Of a DNA stretch of 16,121 bases, positions 6,734-13,641 are shown piece after piece. The notes beneath the pieces are model-generated. The model had not been told where the DNA came from. It saw nothing but the letters and a program-made list of their open reading frames with translations, and did no database searches. The translations under genes were made by a program, and so were the position numbers. The stretch is taken from assembly GCA_017521875.1 (NCBI GenBank), contig JAFXBH010000176.1, positions 1-16,121 of the forward strand, in the 5' to 3' direction. This DNA is from Oscillospiraceae bacterium (GTDB lineage: Bacteria > Bacillota > Clostridia > Oscillospirales > Oscillospiraceae). Positions within the stretch are counted from its first letter, which is position 1, and every line of letters starts with the position of its first letter.

Positions 6734-8010
6734 TGAAAAAATGTTACTATCCCCAGGTAGGCGAGACGCTGTATAAAACCACCTTGCAAAACGGTTTGGA
6801 TATTGTGGTGCTGCCCCGCCCCGGGTTTACCAAGAAACTCTGTTATTTTGTCACAGACTACGGTGCGATTCACCAGTCCTTCCGGCTGGACGGGCAGGAC
6901 TGTGTATCCCCTGCCGGCGTGGCTCACTATCTGGAACACAAAATGTTCGATATGCCCGGCCGGGATATCCCCGGGGAGTTTGCCGCCCTGGGGGGCAATC
7001 CCAACGCCTTTACCAGTTACGATATGACCGCCTATTATTTTTCCTGCACGGATAACTTTGGGGAAAATCTGGCGCTTCTGCTGGTATTCGTGTCCACACC
7101 CTATTTTACGGAAGAAAGCGTCGCCAAAGAACAGGGTATTATCGGACAGGAGATCGGTATGAATGAGGACAATCCGGACAGTGTCCTGTTTGATATGCTG
7201 GCAGAAGCGATGTACGAAGTTCACCCCATTCGCTACCCCATTCTTGGCACACGGCAGTCCATTGCCCAAATCACCCCTCAGGTGCTGGAAGCCTGCCACA
7301 AAGCATTTTACCAGCCGGGAAATATGCTCCTGTGCGTGGTGGGCGATGTAGACCCGGAAGAAGTATCTGCGCTGGCGGAAAAAGCGCTGGAAAACGCCCC
7401 TGTATCCGTTGTGAAAACAGCCAAACAGTGGGACGAACCCATGCATGTAAAAACCCCCTTCGTCTCCCGGGAGATGGAAGTGGCCATGCCTATGTTCAAT
7501 CTGGGATTCAAGGCTGCTGCCTTGCCGGTTGGCGATGATGGTGTCCGGCAGGAAATCGTAGGCGACTTGGCGGCGGAGGCGCTGTTTGGCGAATCCTCCC
7601 GGCTGTATCTGAAACTCTACGATGAGGGTCTGATCGATGCCTCTTTCGGCGGTGGATTCGAGACCATAGAAGGTATGGCCATGCTGTTGTCTTCCGGCGA
7701 CAGCAAAGACCCCCAAGCGGTGCAGCAGGCCATTTTGGAAGAAGCAGAATATTTGGCGGAAAATGGCATTTCCGACGAAGATTTCCTTCGTATGAAACGC
7801 AGTGCCCTGGGGCGTCGAATCCGGTCGCTGGACAGTTTTGAATCCACCTGTTTCCGGCTCTGCGCCTATCATTTTTCCAAATTTGACTATTTCCGCATTC
7901 CGGAAATTTACGGACAGATTGAAAAGAACGAAATTCAGGAATTTATCCGCACTGTGGTAACGCCGTCCCGTATGTGTATGGCGGTACTCACACCAAAAGA
8001 GGAGGCTTAA
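6730..8010 (+). CDS. yfmH: M16 family zinc peptidase (YmfH-type)
   Basis: A 426-residue M16 family protein of the YmfH type. The inverted zinc motif HxxEH is intact as H66-Y-L-E69-H70, and the third ligand is likely E141 in GIIGQEIGMNED, with the usual extra Glu seven residues earlier (E134). The GGNPNAFTSYDMTAYY segment (88-103) is the typical M16 strand after the motif. In the C-terminal half, the place of the R/Y element reads SRLYLKLYDEGLIDASF and lacks the Arg and Tyr, the reverse of the preceding gene's pattern. A heterodimer sharing one active site is the natural reading. Translation can begin at 6730 or at the adjacent ATG at 6733; AGGGGG precedes both. The start overlaps the previous stop (ATGA), and the stop is 3 nt before lgt, so the three genes are one operon. 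Confidence 0.88.
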   Translation: MMKKCYYPQVGETLYKTTLQNGLDIVVLPRPGFTKKLCYFVTDYGAIHQSFRLDGQDCVSPAGVAHYLEHKMFDMPGRDIPGEFAALGGNPNAFTSYDMTAYYFSCTDNFGENLALLLVFVSTPYFTEESVAKEQGIIGQEIGMNEDNPDSVLFDMLAEAMYEVHPIRYPILGTRQSIAQITPQVLEACHKAFYQPGNMLLCVVGDVDPEEVSALAEKALENAPVSVVKTAKQWDEPMHVKTPFVSREMEVAMPMFNLGFKAAALPVGDDGVRQEIVGDLAAEALFGESSRLYLKLYDEGLIDASFGGGFETIEGMAMLLSSGDSKDPQAVQQAILEEAEYLAENGISDEDFLRMKRSALGRRIRSLDSFESTCFRLCAYHFSKFDYFRIPEIYGQIEKNEIQEFIRTVVTPSRMCMAVLTPKEEA

Positions 8011-8013
8011 CAG

Positions 8014-8931
8014 ATGAAATGGATCGCAAGTGATTCTCCCATTTCCTTCCCGTCTTTGGGAATTGAGATCAATCCCCCGGAGGGACTGGCTATTGGGAAT
8101 TTTCAAATTCAGTTTTATGGCGTGATCATTGCCATCGGCTTGCTGCTGGCCTGTATTTACGGTCTGCGACGGGGCAAAGAGTTTGGCCTGACCCAGGACG
8201 ACATTCTGGATGGCGCTCTGTGGATCATTCCCCTGGCAGTGGTATGCACCAGAATTTATTACTGCATCTTCTCCTGGGAGGAGTATGCCGCCAATCCCAT
8301 CAAGGTCTTATATATTTGGGAAGGCGGACTGGCCATTTACGGCGGTGTCATCGGCGCGGCCATCGGTATTTTGATCTACTGTGCCGTTAAAAAGATCCCC
8401 GTGGGTGTACCTGTGGATTTGACCGCCCTGGGATTCCTGATCGGTCAGTCTATCGGCCGCTGGGGCAATTTCTTCAACCGGGAAGCCTACGGCGCACCCA
8501 CAGAGAGTTTCCTGCGAATGGGTCTGAATTTGACTGAAAGCGGCGACATCGCTTCGCAAACCTATTTCTACCATCCCACTTTCCTGTATGAATCGGTATG
8601 GAATGCCATCGGTTTTGTGTTGCTCCACTTCCTGTCCAAGCGGCGGAAATATGACGGCCAGATTGCCCTGGGCTATGTGGCCTGGTACGGCCTGGGCCGC
8701 ACCTTCATTGAAGGCTTGCGGACAGACAGTCTGTACTGGGGTCCTTTCCGGGTCAGCCAAATGCTGGCTGCGATTAGTTGCGTAGCCGCCACGGCTGTGC
8801 TGATCTGGCAGGCATTCCGTCCCCATGACGAAAACAGTCTCTTTGTCAACCGACTGGCTGCCAAAAAGGCTGCGGAAGCGGCCGTAGAAGCGGCAGAATC
8901 CTATGAAGAATCTGAGGAAGCCGACGCATAA
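8014..8931 (+). CDS. lgt: Prolipoprotein diacylglyceryl transferase Lgt
   Basis: A 305-residue polytopic membrane enzyme that moves a diacylglyceryl group from phosphatidylglycerol to the lipobox cysteine of prolipoproteins, the first step of lipoprotein maturation. The signature GRWGNFFNREAYG is at 148-160, with the essential Arg at 149. Other family parts are QFYGVIIAIGLLLA (33-46), EGGLAIYGGVIGA (103-115), YHPTFLYESVWN (186-197) and GLGRTFIEGLRTDSL (226-240). About seven hydrophobic segments are seen. The C-terminus ends in an Ala/Glu-rich tail (about 281-305) beyond the usual core. The start at 8014 has GAGGAGG upstream, overlapping the end of the M16 gene. It is the last gene of the operon and ends at a strong terminator. 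Confidence 0.96.
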   Translation: MKWIASDSPISFPSLGIEINPPEGLAIGNFQIQFYGVIIAIGLLLACIYGLRRGKEFGLTQDDILDGALWIIPLAVVCTRIYYCIFSWEEYAANPIKVLYIWEGGLAIYGGVIGAAIGILIYCAVKKIPVGVPVDLTALGFLIGQSIGRWGNFFNREAYGAPTESFLRMGLNLTESGDIASQTYFYHPTFLYESVWNAIGFVLLHFLSKRRKYDGQIALGYVAWYGLGRTFIEGLRTDSLYWGPFRVSQMLAAISCVAATAVLIWQAFRPHDENSLFVNRLAAKKAAEAAVEAAESYEESEEADA

Positions 8932-8946
8932 CTCTCAACTGCAATG

Positions 8947-8977
8947 AAAAAGGACCGGTTTTCACCGGTCCTTTTTT
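8947..8977. terminator. Bidirectional terminator between lgt and the flavodiiron gene
   Basis: A 9-bp stem AGGACCGGT / ACCGGTCCT around a TTTC loop, extended by A/T pairs, with six T on the right and five A on the left. It ends lgt forward and the flavodiiron gene in reverse. Confidence 0.92.
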
Positions 8978-8982
8978 GCTTT

Positions 8983-10776
8983 TTATACCAGGGGTTCAAA
9001 ATCGGCAGCGCCGTGCTTGCACAAGGGGCAAACAATATCCTCCGGCAGATCTGCGCCTTCGTACACCCAACCGCAGACTTTGCACACATAGCCTTTCTTA
9101 TCCGCCTCGGGCTTAGGCTTCACATTCTGCAGGTAGTAGGTGTAGGACATGGTCTCTGTCTGATTCAGGTTGCCGCACTGGGGCACATCGCAGATGAACA
9201 TAATGTGGGTTCCCAGGTCCACCTGCTCGATTACCTTGCAGCAGATATAGGCATTGGCATACTTGTTCAGCAGAAGCAGGCCGTTGGCTGCCCGCTGCAC
9301 ATGGTCGAATCCTGCAAACTTATCTGCGTTCCGGCCGGACTGGAATCCAAACCGCTCAAAAACAGCAAAGGGGGCATCCTGAGACAGTACGGAAATATTC
9401 ATCTTGCCGGTCTTGGCGATCACATCGCAGGAGTAGTTCAGTTTGTTGATGGTCACGGCCACCCGGTTGGGGGTGTTGGTCACCTGGGTGACGGTGTTGA
9501 CGATCAGACCATTGTCCTTTTCGCCATCGTTGGAAGTGACCACATACAGGCCGTAGCCGATATGGAACAAGGCAGTGGGATCAACCACATCATCCTCCAC
9601 CTTCAGCGCCTCGTAGGAGGCTGCCAGTTCGTCGGCCATTCTGCCGATCTGCTTTTCGTCTTCCTTCTTCAGGGCAGAGAGAATGGTGAGATTGTTCTGG
9701 GTGTAGGTGATGTTCTTGGAATTGGCCAAACGCTCTTTCATCACCTTGATGGCCAAGGGAGACCAGGAGCCGTTTTCAATCATCGCCACCGTGCGGTTCT
9801 GGAAGTTCCGCTCTGTGAGTTTGTCCAGGAATGTACGCATATAGGGGAACACATCGGCATTATAAGTAGTGGTAGCCAGCACCAGTTTGTCATAGCGGAA
9901 AGCATCGGCAACGGCCTGGGCCATATCGCAACGGGCCAGGTCGTGAACCACCACATTGGGTACTTCCCTTTTCCGCAGTTCCAGCGCCAACATCTCAACC
10001 GCCTCTTTGGTATGGCCGTAGATAGAGGTGTAAGCGATCACTACGCCCTCGGTCTCGGGGGTGTAACTGGACCAGGTATCATAGAGTTTAATATAGTGAC
10101 CCAGATTTTCCGTCAGCACCGGGCCGTGGAGGGGGCAGATGATCTGAATGTCCAATGTTGCAGCCACTTTCAGAATATTCTGCACCTGCTTGCCGTACTT
10201 GCCAACGATGCCGATGAAATAACGGCGGGCTTCGTCATCCCAATCTTCCTGCACATCCAGCGCGCCGAACTTACCGAAGCCGTCAGCAGAGAACAGGACT
10301 TTTTCATAACTGTCATAGGTCATCATAACCTCAGGCCAATGGACCATAGGGGCAAAGGCAAAGGTCAGTTGGTGCTTACCCAAAGACAAAGTATCGAAAT
10401 TTTCCACCGTCAGGGTATTCTGCATCTCCAGGTTGGGGAAAAACTGGCCGATCATCGTGAAGGTCTTTACATTGGCTACCACAGTAACCTGGGGATAGGT
10501 ATTGACAAAGGCTTCCACCGATGCAGCATGGTCCGGCTCCATATGCTGCACTACCAGGTAATCCGGCTGGCGGCCGGACAGCGCCTTTTCAATATTCTTC
10601 AGCCACTCGGCAGTCTTGCTGGCATCGATGGTGTCCATTACGGCCACCTTCTCGTCCATAATCACATAGGAATTATAGGCCATACCGTTGGGCACAATAT
10701 ACTGACCTTCAAACAGGTCTACCTCATGGTCATTGGCGCCTACATATAAAATTGTGTCGGTTACTTTTCTGAGCAT
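8983..10776 (-). CDS. Four-domain flavodiiron protein (diiron core, flavodoxin, flavin-reductase-like, rubredoxin-like)
   Basis: A 597-residue cytoplasmic flavodiiron protein, expected to reduce O2 to water and/or NO to N2O in an anaerobe. Domain 1 (about 1-245) is the metallo-beta-lactamase-like diiron core, with ligands H78-x-E80-x-D82-H83, H146, D165 and H217. Domain 2 (about 246-390) is a flavodoxin with the FMN loop YTSIYGHTKEAV (249-260) and TTTYNADVFPYM (302-313). Domain 3 (about 400-545) resembles flavin reductases (FNR-like, flavin-binding split barrel). Domain 4 (about 560-597) is a short rubredoxin-like zinc/iron knuckle with C565, C568, C583 and C586. Only 14 residues separate the two CxxC pairs, so it is of the short rubrerythrin-tail type. 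The fusion could carry electrons from NAD(P)H to the diiron site in one chain. The start at 10776 has AGGAGGAA upstream. It is monocistronic, ends at the shared terminator, and is transcribed from a near-consensus promoter beside a Fur-like box. Confidence 0.93.
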   Translation of the reverse strand: MLRKVTDTILYVGANDHEVDLFEGQYIVPNGMAYNSYVIMDEKVAVMDTIDASKTAEWLKNIEKALSGRQPDYLVVQHMEPDHAASVEAFVNTYPQVTVVANVKTFTMIGQFFPNLEMQNTLTVENFDTLSLGKHQLTFAFAPMVHWPEVMMTYDSYEKVLFSADGFGKFGALDVQEDWDDEARRYFIGIVGKYGKQVQNILKVAATLDIQIICPLHGPVLTENLGHYIKLYDTWSSYTPETEGVVIAYTSIYGHTKEAVEMLALELRKREVPNVVVHDLARCDMAQAVADAFRYDKLVLATTTYNADVFPYMRTFLDKLTERNFQNRTVAMIENGSWSPLAIKVMKERLANSKNITYTQNNLTILSALKKEDEKQIGRMADELAASYEALKVEDDVVDPTALFHIGYGLYVVTSNDGEKDNGLIVNTVTQVTNTPNRVAVTINKLNYSCDVIAKTGKMNISVLSQDAPFAVFERFGFQSGRNADKFAGFDHVQRAANGLLLLNKYANAYICCKVIEQVDLGTHIMFICDVPQCGNLNQTETMSYTYYLQNVKPKPEADKKGYVCKVCGWVYEGADLPEDIVCPLCKHGAADFEPLV

Positions 10777-10817
10777 AATCGTTCCTCCTGTTGATATACT
10801 GGCGTTTTTATGAGTGT

Positions 10818-10846
10818 ATCATAGCATAAGTTTTTCCATTTGTCAA
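10818..10846 (-). promoter_or_regulatory. Strong promoter of the flavodiiron gene
   Basis: On the reverse strand, a perfect TTGACA (10846-10841), a 17-bp spacer and TATGAT (10823-10818). The -10 lies 41 nt before the start codon. The -35 box overlaps the edge of the Fur-like palindrome. Confidence 0.8.
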
Positions 10847-10863
10847 TAAGAATAATTCTCATT
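10845..10863. promoter_or_regulatory. Fur-family-like operator between divergent promoters
   Basis: A 19-bp near-perfect palindrome, AATAAGAATAATTCTCATT, with 8 of 9 arm pairs matching around a central A. Its 15-bp core agrees with the B. subtilis Fur 7-1-7 consensus (TGATAATnATTATCA) at 11 of 14 arm positions, and with a PerR-type box at 10 of 14. It fills most of the 30 bp between the two divergent -35 boxes, so a bound repressor could cover both promoters. Which regulator binds (Fur, PerR, Zur) cannot be told from the sequence. Confidence 0.6.
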
Positions 10864-10876
10864 CTCAAAATATTTC

Positions 10877-10906
10877 TTGACAAATCCCCCTTTTCCTGTA
10901 TAGAAT
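10877..10906 (+). promoter_or_regulatory. Promoter of the ZIP transporter gene
   Basis: A perfect TTGACA (10877-10882), an 18-bp spacer and TAGAAT (10901-10906), 24 nt before the start codon. It is downstream of, and divergent from, the flavodiiron promoter, sharing the palindrome between them. Confidence 0.75.
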
Positions 10907-10929
10907 GAATACAAAGGAGGAATACACCT

Positions 10930-11688
10930 ATGCAAATTGTTGTACTGACAGCCCTGGGTGTGGGCGGAGCCACTCTGTTCGGCACCATTCTGGGCTTTAT
11001 ATTTAAAAATATTTCCCACAAATTCAGTGACATCGTTCTGTCTTTTGCTGCCGGTGTGATGCTGGCGGCAGCGGTGATGGGGCTGATTCTTCCCTCTTTG
11101 GAATACGGCGGAAATATGGGTATTTTCTACACCATTGCCGGCGTGTTTGCCGGTGCGGTTTGCGTGAACCTGTTTGACCGACTGGTACCCCATTTGCACC
11201 GGCTCACCGGCAGCGATCAGGAATCTCACCCCTCCGAAACAGAAAAACTCAACAAAGTGCTTCTGTTTGTCACCGCCATTGCCATCCACAATTTACCGGA
11301 AGGCATCGCCGCCGGTGTGGGTTTTGGCTCCGGAAACAACGCCGAAGCCCTGACAGTGGCAGGCGGCATTGCCCTGCAGAACATACCGGAAGGTATGGTG
11401 ATTATCGGGCCAATGCTCTCTGCAGGTATGAAGCCCCGGCGCACTTTTCTTGTGGCGGCCGCCACCGGCGTGGTGGAAGTGCTGGGTACGCTGCTGGGCT
11501 ACTTTGCCGTCAGCCTGTCCACTGCCATTTTGCCCTTTGCCCTGGCCTTTGCCGGCGGCACTATGTTGTACGTAATCAGCGACGAGATGATCCCGGAGAC
11601 CCACGCCCATGGCAGTGAGCGGGGTGCTACCTATTCCCTGCTGGCAGGTTTTTGTCTGATGCTGATATTTGATGTATTGCTGAACTGA
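10930..11688 (+). CDS. ZIP family divalent metal transporter (ZupT-like)
   Basis: A 252-residue membrane protein of the ZIP family, which moves Zn2+, Fe2+ or Mn2+ into the cytoplasm. About eight hydrophobic segments fit the family. The metal-site helices are clear: HNLPEG at 120-125 and QNIPEG at 150-155, giving H120, E124, N151 and E154. E183 in VVEVLG and the DEMIPETHAH stretch (218-227) are further family features. A short loop with His and acidic residues lies at 88-105 (PHLH then DQESHPSETE). The second site has Gln rather than His at 150, which is common in ZupT-like members and does not itself predict the metal. The start at 10930 has AAGGAGGAA upstream. It is a single-gene transcript ending in a terminator. 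The Fur-like box upstream suggests metal- or stress-dependent control. Confidence 0.92.
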   Translation: MQIVVLTALGVGGATLFGTILGFIFKNISHKFSDIVLSFAAGVMLAAAVMGLILPSLEYGGNMGIFYTIAGVFAGAVCVNLFDRLVPHLHRLTGSDQESHPSETEKLNKVLLFVTAIAIHNLPEGIAAGVGFGSGNNAEALTVAGGIALQNIPEGMVIIGPMLSAGMKPRRTFLVAAATGVVEVLGTLLGYFAVSLSTAILPFALAFAGGTMLYVISDEMIPETHAHGSERGATYSLLAGFCLMLIFDVLLN

Positions 11689-11716
11689 AAAACCGGGGCA
11701 TTGCCCCGGTTTTTTA
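11688..11716. terminator. Bidirectional terminator after the ZIP gene
   Basis: A stem AACCGGGGC / GCCCCGGTT (11691-11699 with 11703-11711) around an ATT loop, with T on the right and A on the left. It also serves the reverse nuclease-like gene, which stops at 11718. Its T tail contains the left copy of an 11-bp direct repeat. Confidence 0.9.
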
Positions 11717-11718
11717 AT
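11708..11718. repeat. Left copy of 11-bp direct repeat flanking the nuclease-like gene
   Basis: GGTTTTTTAAT. The identical 11-mer occurs at 12580-12590, on the other side of the nuclease-like gene. The match does not extend in either direction. It is T-rich, so chance identity is possible. Confidence 0.5.
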
Positions 11719-12536
11719 TAATAGCAAATAACGTCCTCTTCTATAACTTTAATCGTTTCCTCCGAAACATTTTTCACATCCAGAAGATATACCATATTCA
11801 GACGAGGATTAAATATACCTAACCTTGTAATCTTTTTAAATTTCTCCTGACCAGAATGTTGACCCATAATCCAATACATCAGCAATTGTAGGGTATGTCT
11901 ACTTCTCGGTTTGGATTTGGATACCTTAAAATCCCACAAGGTGTCTTCTGTAAGAAAATCGCCATCTCCACTATCTACAACAGGAGTATAACCACCATAG
12001 TTCCCTTTTTTCTTTCTTTTTTGTTTCTTGTCTGCTGGCTCGAAAGTGAATCCGTCAGAGGTTATCGGCCCGTATTTTTCAAAAAAGGAGATACTCCGTT
12101 TTACAAGCGTCTGAATATTCTGTATTGTGGACGCATCCGGATTGGTTTCACTGTACCCTTTCGCCGACATGGCACCCATAGGATTTCTGTACCAAACATC
12201 GAAAGTAACCAGTTTGCAAGCATTTACTACTGACGCATCATCAAGCCCTTCTATCCCCATCAGCAAATCTCGCGCAATCTTCACAGATTTCTTTCGTCCA
12301 AGATTTTCGGCAAGTTCTGCCCCATATATGGAAATTTTAAATGCGTCAAAAATATCTGCTCCCATACAGAGCCTTGTTAAATAGTCCACAACCATACCGA
12401 CGATTGAACTGTGTACATTCTCTTCCGGGTTGAGAACAACACCGTCATTCATTTCAATCACTTCAAATTCAGATGGTTTAATGTATCCACCCTTTGGTTG
12501 TTGAATATCGTTTATTCTGCTCGTTACACTACTCAT
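11718..12536 (-). CDS. Orphan PD-(D/E)XK nuclease-like protein, possibly acquired
   Basis: A 272-residue soluble protein I do not recognise by name. The C-terminal half carries a RecB/Cas4-like PD-(D/E)XK pattern: D193 in SGDGDFL, then D202-F-K204 in LWDFKVSK, then Q217 in LQLLMYW. These are the usual metal-binding Asp, D-x-K and Q-x3-Y elements. The N-terminal half (about 1-150) is helical-looking and unassigned, with HSSIVGMVVDYLTRL at 42-56. A lysine-rich stretch (170-178) links the halves. The start at 12536 has AAAGGAGG 7 nt upstream. Two sampled 60-base lines are 40% G+C, against about 55% in a sampled line of the neighbouring exonuclease gene, and Lys/Asn/Ile-rich composition also sets it apart. 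There is no partner helicase, methylase or phage gene beside it. It starts 49 nt after the exonuclease stop and I see no clear promoter there. A defence or mobile-element role is possible but unproven. Confidence 0.7.
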   Translation of the reverse strand: MSSVTSRINDIQQPKGGYIKPSEFEVIEMNDGVVLNPEENVHSSIVGMVVDYLTRLCMGADIFDAFKISIYGAELAENLGRKKSVKIARDLLMGIEGLDDASVVNACKLVTFDVWYRNPMGAMSAKGYSETNPDASTIQNIQTLVKRSISFFEKYGPITSDGFTFEPADKKQKRKKKGNYGGYTPVVDSGDGDFLTEDTLWDFKVSKSKPRSRHTLQLLMYWIMGQHSGQEKFKKITRLGIFNPRLNMVYLLDVKNVSEETIKVIEEDVICY

Positions 12537-12579
12537 AAAACATCCTCCTTTTGTTGGTAACAACACTTAGAAGAATTTG

Positions 12580-12590
12580 GGTTTTTTAAT
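12580..12590. repeat. Right copy of 11-bp direct repeat flanking the nuclease-like gene
   Basis: GGTTTTTTAAT, identical to 11708-11718. It contains the stop codon (12586-12588, reverse) of the exonuclease gene. Confidence 0.5.
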
Positions 12591-13575
12591 CTTTCTTTTC
12601 CGGCAGTTTGCTGCGACGGCGACGGCGCTGGGAGGAAGAAGGTCTGCTTCTCTCCGGTTCTGCTTTTTCTGCCCGGCGGGCGTAAGCCTCTGCCGCCTCG
12701 GAGGTGGCTTCATAGGTTAACCTGCTGACCCGCACAGTCCCATCCGGTTGATCGGAAAGTCTGACACGAATCAGGAACTTTCCGCAGACAGGACAGGTCG
12801 CCAAATCCATATACCGACGGCCCGGCTGGGCAAACCAGCGGGTACCCAGCATCTGCTTGCCGCAGGTGGGACACTTGTTTTCCGGCCCAGTCATAGCCGC
12901 AAGGGCCTCCCGCTTATCTGCATAATCGTAGAACACTTTTCGGCTGATACAGCCGGGGAGTTCTGCGCCGTGGAAGCCGTCCACATGTTCCTTCAAGGCT
13001 TTGCCGTACTCCGCAATACCCTTTTCCAAGTCCAATCTTGCGCAGATCAACGCGGTATGATAGGCATCGCCCAAGGCATCATGGGCGGGGCGAGTGGCTT
13101 CAATCTCAAACATCTCCATAGCGGTCTTCAGGGCCTTTTGGGAAGAAGATCCGTCAGTCTGGGCGTTGAAGATCATCTGGGCATTGTACCAGCGGCCTAC
13201 CCAGTCCTCCGGAATCCCGTAGAGCCGGAGATTTTCCCGGAGAATGGTGATATCATCAAATCCCCAGGTCAGGAAGATCACATTGTCGCCGCACCAATTC
13301 CGGAAACGGGTCATGGCCTCTGTCATAGACACGCCGTTATCCCGCAATTCTGCTTCTTTGATGCCGGTGAGTTTGCTGACTCGCCGGTTGAGTCTGCGGT
13401 AGTATTTGGGTTTGATCAGCACCTGAAATTCGTCGGTCACCTGCCGGTCCTCTGTGACCCGGACCGCACCCACCTGAATAATCTCTCCCCGGATCTGCAC
13501 AGGCAGAACCTTTTTGGAAGAGGGAGACCCTGGCCAGGGCTGATTCCATTCCATATCCAAAACGATATAGTCCAT
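12586..13575 (-). CDS. DEDDh 3'-5' exonuclease-domain protein with C-terminal zinc knuckles
   Basis: A 329-residue protein with an N-terminal DnaQ-like exonuclease domain (about 1-185), of the group that includes KapD-like proteins. The catalytic set is visible: D7-x-E9 (YIVLDMEWNQP), an Asp at 107/108 (LTWGFDDITIL), and H165-x4-D170 (HDALGDAYHTAL). A spacer is followed by two CPxCGK knuckles (C235/C238 and C261/C264) that likely form one zinc ribbon, and a very basic tail ending in an Arg-rich run (about 310-329) that could bind nucleic acid. The substrate (DNA or RNA) is unknown. The start at 13575 is chosen because GAGG lies 9 nt upstream and the family match begins there. An in-frame ATG at 13638 would extend through the promoter. 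It is preceded by its own promoter and lies 66 nt after the radical SAM gene. Confidence 0.85.
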   Translation of the reverse strand: MDYIVLDMEWNQPWPGSPSSKKVLPVQIRGEIIQVGAVRVTEDRQVTDEFQVLIKPKYYRRLNRRVSKLTGIKEAELRDNGVSMTEAMTRFRNWCGDNVIFLTWGFDDITILRENLRLYGIPEDWVGRWYNAQMIFNAQTDGSSSQKALKTAMEMFEIEATRPAHDALGDAYHTALICARLDLEKGIAEYGKALKEHVDGFHGAELPGCISRKVFYDYADKREALAAMTGPENKCPTCGKQMLGTRWFAQPGRRYMDLATCPVCGKFLIRVRLSDQPDGTVRVSRLTYEATSEAAEAYARRAEKAEPERSRPSSSQRRRRRSKLPEKKD

Positions 13576-13609
13576 AATGTAAAACCTCGTGATTGTCTGT
13601 TCTGTGCCT

Positions 13610-13638
13610 ATCATACCACACAGGGCCGGGATATGCAA
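13610..13638 (-). promoter_or_regulatory. Possible promoter of the exonuclease gene
   Basis: On the reverse strand, TTGCAT (13638-13633), a 17-bp spacer and TATGAT (13615-13610). The -10 is good (5 of 6) and the -35 is weak (3 of 6). It ends 34 nt before the start codon. Confidence 0.45.
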
Positions 13639-13641
13639 ACA

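Noticed and set aside
6634..8106. A 490-codon open frame antisense to the M16 zinc peptidase gene
   Set aside because: Codon-register shadow of the real gene for the same reason. It also spans the ends of two other real genes.
8944..10749. A 601-codon open frame antisense to the flavodiiron gene
   Set aside because: It is in exact codon register with the real gene. Such frames stay open simply because the sense gene avoids TTA, CTA and TCA codons. The sense strand has full domain matches, a ribosome binding site and a promoter; the antisense product matches nothing.
12551..12563. Small inverted repeat TTGTT-GGT-AACAA in the leader of the nuclease-like gene, considered as an operator
   Set aside because: The arms are only 5 bp and AT-rich, no promoter is evident beside it, and such a match is expected by chance.
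11718..13575. Nuclease-like gene plus DEDDh exonuclease as a two-gene defence system
   Set aside because: They differ in base composition, are separated by 49 nt containing the putative repeat, and the exonuclease has its own promoter and housekeeping-like neighbours. There is no sequence evidence that they work together.
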